Shown: piece after piece, positions 35,731 to 46,982 of the stretch
How the letters are laid out: every line of letters begins with the position of its first letter
How positions within the stretch are numbered: position 1 is the stretch's first letter
Source: Chrysaora quinquecirrha
Taxonomy: Eukaryota; Cnidaria; Scyphozoa; Semaeostomeae; Pelagiidae
DNA length: 64,000 bases
Assembly: GCA_014526335.1 (NCBI GenBank)
Contig: JACTAT010000002.1
Coordinates: forward strand, 3,929,832-3,993,831
Reading direction: 5' to 3'
Position numbers and translations under genes: made by a program
The notes under the pieces: model-generated
The model's input: only the letters and a program-made list of their open reading frames with translations
What the model was told of the DNA's origin: nothing
The model's database searches: none

Positions 35731-38295
35731 AAACTAAAGCATTTTCTGCATTTCTATGCATTTAAACTGTGCATTTTACTGGCTCCTTTTATTAATGAGC
35801 AGCAATTTGAGCGTCCACTCATATAAATAGCGATAACAACGGCTTACATAGTAGGCTTATTCCTTCAGGAGGATATTCTAGACTAGGATATTCCAGACTA
35901 TGTCTGTCATTCCTCTCTGTCTCTCTGGTAGTGTACCGTCGCTTATTCAAAATCCTGTTTGATGTAACAGTCTGAAACATTCTAACTTTACTCTGCAAAT
36001 GAACTTTTTCACTCAGACACTTAAATACAATTTCTAATAGTGACTACTTGTCTTGCGCAAGAGGAGAGCAAATAAACTCTTTTCACTTTGCATAATTACA
36101 TTGATATGTGTAGTTAACTTAAAAGGCAAGTTTCAAGTTTGGCAGGAGTCAGTTTCATTGAGTGAGGCTTTTTTCTCAACAACCAATCAATATTCAGGTT
36201 GATCGTATCATAGCCAATCAGGATGCGATGCTTGAAAATTTGCATGTCGTCTTTGCACCGAAGTGTGTATTTTTATGGACCATAAGAGTGATTGTTATCT
36301 GTTGTTGCACAAATCGATATCAAATCAGTTTTCCCATGACTTCTCAAAACCTGAACCTGTAGCTCTCGAAAATAAGGAGCTCAAAGAAGCTGGGTGCAAC
36401 GAAGTTTCAAAATTGTCAGAGTTAATAGTCTTTTAGAGTTAAGAGTCTCTAAGAGTTCTTATGTAGTTTCTTATAAAAGGCTTGTTAAAAGATTGGCTGT
36501 TGTGAGGGTGAGGCTTGTGTGTTTCAGAGATGTTCCCCTTGACTGCAGATGAGGTGTAGTGTATGGTAATACAGTACTGTATGTAAAATAGAATGGCACA
36601 TGAAAGATTAAGATTATTTCGTGTAAGAAAACAAGGAATTGGAGTATCAGTGGAATTCGAGAAAATTCCACAGAAACATTTTTTACAGCAGGAGATTCTA
36701 ATCTACTTTCTTCTCTTTTGTTACATTTTAAGCAAGAATTCATCCCGAGCTACATTGTTTTGCTGATCTGGCTATTTTAGGTCAGGATATGATTAAAAAT
36801 CACAGAAAATCTAGCACTCTGTAAGGATTCCTATACTTAAAATCATTTTCAGCATTCACCTCAAGATAAACAGCAGGCCAATCATTTCCGGAGCACTGGG
36901 TTCTCTTGTGCAAAGACTAACAATAGTCGTATTTGATCAAGTAAGCCTATTCCAAGCCCTGTGCTAGACAGTGTATGCTGAGGGCGAGACGAGCTAGATC
37001 CTTTAAAAATCAGCCATTAGCGGCTTAGATCTACTAAGTACACAGAGATTGTCAGTGACGATTTAAGCTGAAACTCCAGTTTGTCATATTTACTTTGATT
37101 GTCTAATAAGTGATTTGGTTGTCATGAATGAGGATTATATGTTCATGCCCCCTCTTTGGGTCATTTATAGTGGAGTATCGGATTAGCTTCAGCTAATTAC
37201 ATACTTTATCATGATACCAAGCCACATTACTTGACGTTCTGCTACGAAATAGCGGGAGGTGGGAGCCACAACTTCCTGAATCACGCAACTCCATTTCAAT
37301 TAATCAGTTGGTTTTTAGTTTTATTATCATATTAACCTTCCCTGGATCTCACTTCATTTTCTTTGAATGGTTTATCACTTCTTTGCTGTTCTTGAATTGA
37401 GGTTCAGCCCCTGCTTTCGGAGAACGACTCTGGTGGTGGTGTTTGCAACTTTTCTAGAATGAATTGGCTTTTTAACCTTAGGAAACCTCTAGAAAACAAG
37501 GGGTAGAGTAGTATTGGGGTAAAGGGAATGTGAACAGAACTCACAGAGCATAAGGTATACGTGATGCCTTCCTTCCTTAATGCGTGCTATTTCAATTGCA
37601 TCGCCTACAGTTGCCTCTACCCTTGCCTACCAGCGCATTAATGTATTCTATAACTATATAGATATTAAAGTTAGACTTCGCATCAAACACGCCAAATCTT
37701 CTAGACACCTCAGCTATGGGGTGATCTCGTATCATAGTGATTGGTCAAAAAGAACTTTATCTATCTGATTATTTATAACATCGTTCTCGCGAGACATTCC
37801 AATATTGAGAAGACTTTTAATTGCAGATCAAAAGAGTTGGTTTTTACCAATTATATACATAGATTTCAAACATGTCTGCAATCGTTGCTGCGGTAGATAA
37901 CGCGCGGAGATTCACAGTAAAACACGGGGCCCACGCTTTAACATAGCAAACAATTCTGGGAAACCGGAGGTTTCTACTGTATGATATGAGGAATGTTCTT
38001 TTAAGGAGATAGAGAACAATGCCTTGATCGCGTGTTGGCCAATAGGAGAAGCCGCTCGAGTGATTGTGAGTAAAGCAATTATAGATAGTCGCTCTCGAAT
38101 GCGGTTACTACTCGAATGCAGTGGAATGAAGAGAACAGTTGGAGAACGGTGTTGCCTTAAAGTTTGACACTGGGACATTCTGTCGCTAATCAAGGTTATT
38201 AGAATCCACGAGACGAAGAAGTAGTCTCTTGAACGGTTGAGTGAAGACCAAGATAAACAGTTAAATATCAGTTGTGATAAGCTACATATAGAAAC

Positions 38296-41200
38296 ATGCA
38301 TTCAGCAAGATGTACATGCTTCATACTGCTACTTTTTTGGAATATAAGTCTTCTATTAGCATGCGGAGTTGGCAAGAGTTCTTACTCGAAGAGAGATTAC
38401 CCTCCTTTTACGAAATATCAACAGAAGCCCGAAGAAGACGAAGAAAGTGCAGTAGCCAGTGGACCTTTTAGTCACAAGATCAAGTATGGCACAAATGAAT
38501 TCAAGTCGAAAATTGTACGTTATTTTGGCACGAATGTTGTTTTCAAGGACGACGAGGGAACTGGCGCAGATCGTTACATGACAAGGGTAAGTTGCAATTA
38601 ATTTTGTAATTTATCGTTTCTATATTCTCCCTATCAATTTGCCTATAAATTATATTTAATCACAGTATCCTCCTATATGAAAAGACCAATATTATGCTGA
38701 CATATGTGGGAATATTCGTTAATTACAATATTTGCATTTATCAGAATGATTACTTGTTCCTTAATTTACGACTTAATCGAAGAATTTTCAATCTACTTCC
38801 CCCCTACTTTTCTAATTCAGATGACCTCAAAAACACAAATTCCTTAGCTTAATTTGTTTCCTCGTTGGTGTTCTAGCTCTTGCGTATCGTGTCGGGTCCT
38901 CTGCCAAATTAAAATCCGTTTAGAATTGACTTATCAAACCGTGTAACTCTTTCTTTTTGAGATGTTACTTGCAAATTGTGTCATATCAAATTGAACTTGA
39001 AAATTAGTGAACAAAATTGTATTTAGGATCATCTGAATTACACATTTTTAAGAATTTTTTTCACAAAAGAGAGCTGAAGGAAGTGTTTAGAGCTTGGAAC
39101 CTAATGGATTTTCGACCGTACTTTTAAGATTGATCGAGTTTTGCGATAAATACGATATAACAAGAGGCGAGCCGTTATTCCCTAGGTGTTTAGACAACGT
39201 GGGTCCCCAGTTCTTTAGACTTTGGCTGTTCAGTATACTTTCCTGTAGTCAATGCCGTCGCTCTTCTGACGATAACTTTGCTTTCTTTAACGATTATCAT
39301 AAATTATCTTAATGTACCCTTGTTGTACCCTAAACTGTTCTGCATTTTGGTAACTGTAATGTTACCTACCTGTTTCTACCATTAGCCATTTCAAAACTTG
39401 CACTTACTGAATGCACAGCTTTACTGAATGTTACTCAATTTTACGTTAACACTGTCACATTTAGCGTCACTGAACAAGAAAAGGTGGCCCATAGGCAACG
39501 AAAGGTTTGAAAAACGATAAAATTGCAAAAGTTTCGTTTTTTTGTTATAAAAATTGAGATGGCATCATAATAATGATGATAGAAAAGGTTATTCCGCTAC
39601 CAAAGCCGGAGAAAACTTAGAATTTTTATTTGAGAAGTTTTATTGGAAATTAAAATCATTACAAAGGCTGAAGGAAGATATGGCCTTACGATGGAAGGAC
39701 GAGTCTAGTTTTGTTCAGTGAATGTGACGTCGTAACAACGTAACTGCCCATGCAAATGTGTGGCTCAAAAGGCCCCCGATTTGTCTCATTGCTAATCTAA
39801 AAAACTCTTCATTTTGTCGCGAGAATTTCCAGCTGCGTAAAAATCTGGGCCGTTATTTGTTTGTTGCCCACCACCACTGAATACTATATTCTATACTATG
39901 CTGCGAATAGGTATGATCACTGAAGAGGCCACTTGCTTAGCTGTTCATCGTGAATTTCCCCTAGATCAACCTTCTGCAGCACTGCACAGATCAGCAGAAA
40001 GTTCGCTTGTTTGCTAAAAATCTTTAAACCTTCGTTTTTGTCTCTGAATCCGACATTTAGTTAATGACTTTTCTAGTTTAAGAAACAGATAGCTGCTTGC
40101 ATGTCGGCTGTATTTAGAAGTTTCACAAGGCTGTGTTACTATATCTACAGCACAATTTTAGAACATCTTGACTCGCTAACTGTTGCAGACCAGCGACAAC
40201 TTAACTGCCCCTACAATGGACCAGATTCTGTGAAAACAAAAGGACTTCTTAGGAATTCTAGAGATAGATTTTTTATGAAGGTGCAGTTATATGAGGTTTA
40301 TAGAGATTGATTCGCCCCTAGGTCTGAAATCAAAGCACGTTTACTTGCTTCATACATAGTGGCTATTATGCTTTAAACCCAACTTCGCTCGTGCTTTAAT
40401 GTGCTTTCAGCCCGAACTGGCACTTTTAACTCCCTTTCAAATGTCTAAGATTCACTGTTAACGGTAAAAAATTTTTTCTAAGCGTGATACTCTTTCAGAT
40501 GGCAAAATTTTATCCATATTGAAAACTTATTTTTAAGATTCTGAAGCGAAGAAAATCTGCGCTTCAAAGTACCGGAATTGAATTGTGATCGGTCAGCAGT
40601 TGAAGGGGTGTGGTGTTTCAACCAAATGGACTATCTCCTTTAATAAGGATAAGCGTATGTTTCAAAAGAAACTATCATCATTACTACGAACCACGTTTGC
40701 TTTGACACACATGCAAACAGTCCTTGCAATGTCCTGTACTTTGTTATTATGTTCTTCTCAGCTGTACAGGAATTTCCTATGCTTGCCATAGGCAAATAAT
40801 TGAAACTGGCAATTCGATCAGAAAATACTTTGATTTCGTAGATTGACATTCTGTCTGCGTGAGCAAATTTTTCCTCTAATTGCTCGATCTTTCTGCCTAA
40901 AATGGCAATATTGCAGGTCTGGGGCCCTTGCGTGTTAGAAACCTTTCGTGGTTACCGAATGGCTCTTTTTAACCCTCTCTTTCTGTAAAGTTTCTCTCTG
41001 GTGAGTAACTATCTATTGTCCACTAGACTTATAACCTGATGAGTCGTTAGTTTTTGCTCCTCCACAACCCCGACATCTTCCTACAACCACAACTTCGTTC
41101 AACTAGTTTGCGGGATCTCATTTTGGTGTAAGTCTCGGATTCATGAGCGATACTTGGGACTCAGGTAATAAGTCTAATTGTCCACCTCCTAACAATAATA

Positions 41201-44200
41201 AGCTTCCATTCTAGACTTATTACATTTCATCTTACTTTTAGCAAACGGCAAAGTATACAACAACAACAACAACTCAATCGCTGCTTGCTTCAGAGCGGAA
41301 CTCATTCACGAACAGTCAAAAAGTCCCCCATTAACGACAGCGGCACCCAACAAAGTGTAGAATTTTCTACACTGGGTTTTGATTGGTTCACTGGAATTTC
41401 TCTAACTCAGAGGTGAAGCATTGAACCAATCACAGTGCAGCGTCGAACTAAGTGACAAATTTGTCGAGTCCATCATTCGGAAGATCGAACGCAAATTTCG
41501 TCTTTTTGTCAGATTTGACATATGTTTATTGTTTCCAAGTTCCTTTTACGGACCCTAAGATTAGTTTATCATTGGTTGCTTGTTGCTCTATCTGATAAGG
41601 TACAGTATCCCTTCTTCAGAGAAACGTCTGTCTTATAGGGGTGTAGAGTGCGGCCTAACGTCCCCTTGTTCAGTTGTGTAAACGATTTGATCGAAACATA
41701 CAGCATATTTTCGTTGATTCGTTGTCTTATACGAATTATGACCTACTTAGGTTAATCTCTGCCATGGTTTTTCTGTGAATTCTTTCCGTGATTTCATTCC
41801 TCCCTATAGCTGTATCTTAAATGTTATTCTTACATTGCTATTCCTGCTATTTTGCTTTTGAAAGCTATCTCTGCAGTCGTTCGCTTTCTGTGGTGTCCAA
41901 TCACGAACGGAATGCCTAGATACGTCAATACGCAAATGTGCAAAATTTAAATTTCCCTCAGTTTTGAAACGTAGCATTCGTGATTTTGTGAATATCAGTG
42001 TTCAGTGATTGGCCATTGGTGTGACAGGGTCCATTACGAGTTCCAGTTTTGTCTCGTTTCTAAATGAAAAGTCTAAGATGACGTCACGCATTTATTGCCG
42101 CAGGAATGTTCCCCATGCACGAGGCCAATGTTGATGCATGAAACTGAGGCTCTGTTAAGATGTCAGAACGTAACTTGTACATTGCACCTTTGTTGTTTTA
42201 TCCATTACCTCAAGTATAACTCATTACATTACCATAAATAGATAGGTGTTTTGCTAGTTGGTGCTTCAAATAATGTATATGGTTGATTATGGCTTTGCCC
42301 TAAAGGCCAAAAGGGTACCAAGGCTTACTGCATCTGCATGTGCACAAATTATACCTTTTCATTTTACGTTTATAGCTCTATAACGTTTGCGATTCTTATC
42401 GCCAGCAAGTCAACGTTTGCGATTCTTATCGCCAGCAATTGTTGTTAATTACAGTATGATGTTTTCCAATTGTAGCGATGCAAAAGAGCACTTCAAAGAC
42501 TCGCGCAGCACGTCAGCGTGAAATGGAACAACAAAGTAAAAGTGCGCGTCATTGAAGCCTGGGACGAAGATGGCGAACACTATTCCCGCTCTTTGCATTA
42601 CGAAGGTCGAGCTATCGATATAACAACATCAGACCGAGACCGAAGTAAATATGGTGACTTAGCCAGCCTCGCTTATTTCAAAGCAGAATTCGATTGGGTT
42701 ACCTACCTCGATGGTCACGTGCACGTCTCATGCAAGAGAGGTAAGGATACGAAAACCTACTTAATTCAACTTAGGCCAGTGAATGTTTCCGCTTGGGATT
42801 CATAATCGATTTTAACTCAGGAGATTGTTTTTGCAGATGTGACATAAAGCTTTATTTCTTTATTTCGGAAGAGTAACATAATTTATAAAGCATTTCTTTA
42901 TTGCATCGAATTCATACCTTTGTGTTGGTGTCTGGCCTAAAGTGTCACTGAGAGACATATCTAATCATCCTCATTTCCTTATAAGTTATTGTCTGTTGGT
43001 TTTAGTTGCAAATTAATAGCGGTCATCTTTTACTCATAAGCAATCCTCTCGTTTCTGTCACATCAGAAAAGACTTTGACGGTTTCTGTTCACTAAATACA
43101 ACTAATGCAATTCTTATTCATAATAGACTGACCAGTGACGTGTCCGGCTAACAGTTTTTAATGACCGAAATTGGCAGATTTAACGCCGCAATGGATGAGA
43201 CTTGACAGTTTTGTGGTAGTTTTGTCTTTAGGCCAAGTTTCATCCCGGCTTATTCACGATGTCTCATTTGAAAGGATCAGACGTCAACTGAAAAAATAAC
43301 ATTTGGGCTAACTTTAATTAATCTGGTTTACGTCACAAAACACAATCAGAACGAATTAAGTTGGGCCTCCTTAATCTGTTTAAATGCTAACTCCTCATTG
43401 GCTGAAATACTTAAACACGTGATAAGTCAAAGGGATCAGGCGATCTTATTGGCTCTTAAACATAAGACACGCAACCAAGCATTTTGGACTTGCTCTGTGA
43501 ACTTAAATCAATTTTCAGCCAATATGAAACACTACTTGAGCAACACTGATTAATCTTAGGACATTTCCAACAGCATAATATAAGGAAGTTTCTAAAGAAA
43601 TTCTTTGTTTTTATGGAAACTGAAGCCTAGTTAATGGGGAATATGTTCCCGCCAAAATCTGGGAGGATGAAACGTTCACGAGTCGTCCTTTGGTTTGATA
43701 GGAGACTAAAGCTGTGACTAAACAAAAAGACATTTCACGCGCGACATTGTATTCGGCGTGTCTCTCGCTTCCAAGGGAGGCTAATCATGTGAGTGACAGT
43801 GGCGCAACACTTCCCCCGAGTCGCGGAGACAAAAAATGTTTCTGTTGCCTTCAAGTGCTACCAGTTTTCCGAGGTGACTAAACTGAGAGACAGCGAGGGG
43901 ACATGTACGACACGCCTCCTAGTTAAGCCAGGCCTTAAGGAGACTACTAGTAAGTGACAATAAGTAAGCAAGTCAGTGCTAGTTTACGACAGTCGATTTT
44001 CAATTAACGGACACCTCTATACAACGGACGCCTCAAACAACGGACAAATTTTTTTCATCTCAAAGGTACTTTTTGTAAATATGAACCTATTTACGGACAC
44101 CTCTATACAACGGACGCCTCAAACAACGGACACATTTTTTTCATCTCAAAGGTACTTTTTGTAAATATGAACCTATTTACGGACACCTCTATACAACGGA

Positions 44201-46982
44201 CGCCTCAAACAACGGACACATTTTTTTCATCTCAAAGGTACTTTTTGTAAATATGAACCTATTTACGGACACCTCTATACAACGGACGCCTCAAACAACG
44301 GACAAATTTTTTCATCTCAAAGGTTCTTTTTGTAAATATGAACCTATTTACGGACACCTCTAGAACGGACAATGGTTCCACGGAATAGAAATTCGCGCTA
44401 AACAGGCAAAATGACTCCAGATTTTCAGTTTCTAGTCTTAGAAGTTCTTGTGGGTTTTATATCGTGAATAATGACGAGTATGCAGTTGATATGGCAAAAT
44501 TTCGTTTGAGAATACAAAGCTCGTAAATAAGGTAAAAAAGAAATGAAAGATAAGACATATCAGAATTATCTTTTACGACTGAAAATGACAAATTTTATCA
44601 TTTTTAACCACACGTTTATATTTTTAGCTTTTAAAACGCAAAGAATTTAGGAAGGTCTGAAAGGTAGTCATGTGTTGTGGTTGTATGAGGGATGATCTAA
44701 GGGGGTTACTGTGACTGTCTGAGTGACTTGTGTTAAAGCGTGATGCCTTCACAGCGCTGTACAGAGCAAAATTAGTTAATGGTCAACTCAGTTAATGGAA
44801 AGAATTACAAGATTGAATCTCTTTACTGACTCTGAATAACTGAAGTGTTGACTCTGTGCAGTATTACATCCAAGCTTTGGCTTTCGCTGTTTGCCCCTGT
44901 TTTGTTGAACATTAAGATGGTGGCAAGTATTAGGAGGCGAGGGGAATGTCCCCGTTGATTCTAGAAACAACGGAAAATGTCTCAAAATTGGCAGTGTTTT
45001 AGAACTTCGCCCATGCTTTGTGCAGATTTTGTCTAAGATGCTTACCTCAATTTTGGTTAAAAAAGCGCTATTGCCTTTAAAGTCTCGTCGACATCAGACT
45101 TGCTTCAGTTTAATAAACACATATGACAGCCTGGGGTCTCAAAGGTCTAACTAACTAGGGGATGTGGAGGGTATACTCTGTAAACGTTTATCCTATATCC
45201 TTGATGGCACACCGATTCGCCCTAACTTTATAGAGAAGACTCCCAGTTTTATACTGTCTGGACATGGATCAGTCTATTGCTACTAGACTGGAATCAATTT
45301 ATGACGCAATTAAACCGTCAGTAATACACTACACGCTTTTTTTTTATAAGGAACCTACCTCAAGGCCTAGTTCTTAAAGTTCCTTATTTTTTGGCCTCTC
45401 TTGAGGCAATTGTAGTTCCAAAAGTTCCTTAATAGTTCCTTAATTTTAACTGCACATACAGTGGTCTTAGCAATAAAAGAGAGACATTTGCATGTGAGCA
45501 AAGCTAGAGACTACTCAAAGAAACATTGGATACATGCTCAACGTACAATTTATGTGATTTTCGAATGCAAATGAATGGAAACAGCTTTCTAATTCTTGAT
45601 TATTTGCAATGATAAAAGTATTCAACATTGAAAAGTTCCTTAATGATTTTCTCTTTAGTAGTATAAGTTCTTTAAATTTTCGGGCCTTCTATATTGTAGG
45701 TTCCTTATAAAGTGGTTCCTTATAAAAAAAAGCGTGTACAACGGGGGAATGAACATGTCATTTTTCGGTGTAAACGACTCTAAATGGCGGCTAGTTTAGG
45801 ACTGGAGACGTTAGAAATGAAGACACTTGAGATGGTCATAAAGAGTTATAAGTTATATTGATATGAGAAAAGTATAAATTAAATTATAGTATTATGAATG
45901 AAGTCGCTTGCCACTTATCATCTGGCATCGGTTGTAGTCTGTTGCGATATTGTAAACGAGTACAACGGGGAATGAACATGTCATTTTCGGTGTAAACGAC
46001 TCTAAATGGCGGCTAGTTTAGGACTGGAGACGTTAGAAATGAAGACACTTGAGATGGTCATAAAGAGTTATAAGTTATATTGATATGAGAAAAGTATAAA
46101 TTATAGTATTATGTTGTGGGCGTACTGGCAGCCTTGTATCAAAAATGGTGGCATATATCCGTGGAAGATTTATGGCAATTTCTTTTCTTTTATAGTTCGT
46201 GTTAAAATGGTAGACTAATGGGAGTAGATAAACGAACAGATATTCATTTCAACTTTGGAAGAGAAGTTTGGTTAACAATGAGAATTGTACCAAGATATAA
46301 CTTTTTAGCTGTTTCTAGCTGTTTTAAGCATTATTGAATGCTTCTTTTTACAGATGATGCTGTGGATGATCACAATAGCTGCTTTCCATCGCACAGTACA
46401 GTCATTACAGAAAATGGACAGACGAAAAGGATGGACGGCCTAACTATTGGAGAAAAAGTTCTAACGATGTCGCCATCGGGTAAACTTGTTTACAGCCGCG
46501 TTATCATGTTCATGGATGCGAGGCCACAAGCTGACATCAACAGTTATGTTGTCATTGAGACTTTTAACCCTGCCAAGAAAATCGAATTGACAAAAAAGCA
46601 TCTGATTCTTGCATCGAAAGATGGTGTGAAATTTGAAACAGTTTTCGCTGAACGTGTACAGCCTGGAGACTATATAAAAGTATTATTATCGAACAAAACT
46701 GGCATTGTGAAAGCACAGGTTGATAATGTCAAGTTTAGAAGCAGCTATGGTGCTTTTGCTCCTTTAACAGAACAAGGAACGTTATTTGTGAATGGTATTC
46801 TTGCATCATGTTATGCCTTGACAGAGGAGCATGATACTGCGCATTTGAGCTTTTTACCGTGGAGATATACATATGATATCATCAGGCATTTTCAAAGCAT
46901 AATACCTCAAACGGGGTTGCATTGGTATGCTAGAATGTTACGGACTATAAACAGTTATCTTGGAGTACTACCTGAAGTATAA
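38296..46982 (+). CDS. hh: Hedgehog morphogen (signal domain plus Hint autoprocessing domain)
   Basis: Secreted signalling protein that self-cleaves and becomes lipid-modified. Three exons: 38296-38586, 42476-42740 and 46354-46982, giving 394 aa. Residues 1-22 are a signal peptide, followed by ACGVGK with Cys23 as the likely palmitoylation site. The signal domain (about 27-185) holds [33 protein letters not shown] and [12 protein letters not shown]. The zinc ligands His138, Asp145 and His180 are all present. The Hint domain begins at Cys195 ([10 protein letters not shown]) and has the TxxH motif (TKKHLILA) and the late Cys in LASCYA. The C-terminal part contains HWYARML. Exon borders fall where other hedgehog genes have them. 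The P1 residue before the nucleophile Cys is Ser, where Gly is usual. The HIHCS motif reads HVHVS. Both introns are about 3.6-3.9 kb and repeat-laden. Confidence 0.96.
38587..42475 (+). other. hh: Hedgehog intron 1
   Basis: No exon seen. Contains a MITE at 41026-41174 and a related half-element at 41214-41290, a CAA run at 41257 and a direct 21-bp repeat around 42388-42440 (AACGTTTGCGATTCTTATCG twice). Confidence 0.6.
41026..41174. mobile_element. hh: TA-flanked MITE, GACTTATTACC family, in hedgehog intron 1
   Basis: Begins GACTTATAACCTGATGAGTC and ends GGGACTCAGGTAATAAGTC, with TA on both sides. The inner sequence resembles 21101-21256 and 28907-29037. Confidence 0.65.
44007..44370. repeat. 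hh: 86-bp satellite in hedgehog intron 2
   Basis: Four nearly identical 85-86-bp units starting at 44007, 44093, 44179 and 44265, and a broken fifth from 44350. Each begins ACGGACACCTCTATACAACG and contains TCATCTCAAAGGTACTTTTT. The very low divergence suggests recent expansion. Confidence 0.93.
45332..45736. mobile_element. hh: TA-flanked MITE, AAGGAACC subfamily, in hedgehog intron 2
   Basis: A 405-bp near-twin of 29711-30107. Ends CACGCTTTTTTTTTATAAGG and TATAAAAAAAAGCGTG, with TA on both sides. It abuts a tandem duplication (45737-46110). Confidence 0.85.
45737..46110 (+). repeat. hh: Tandem duplication before the hedgehog Hint exon
   Basis: TACAACGGGG...AAAGTATAAATTA appears at 45737 and again at 45961, a 224-bp period with small indels. 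The array ends about 240 bp before the Hint exon acceptor. Confidence 0.9.

Larger units (their letters stand above)
28231..38295. other. Gene-poor spacer upstream of hedgehog
   Basis: No host exon recognised on either strand. Beyond the listed MITEs, SINEs and minisatellite I see CAA/TTG microsatellite runs (around 35150 and 35455) and otherwise unremarkable AT-rich DNA. Any long-range hedgehog enhancer in here is not visible by eye. Confidence 0.5.

Noticed and set aside
37912..38301. 129-codon minus-strand ORF just upstream of hedgehog
   Set aside because: Overlaps the hedgehog start and 5' UTR, has no domain sense and no splice context; probably chance.
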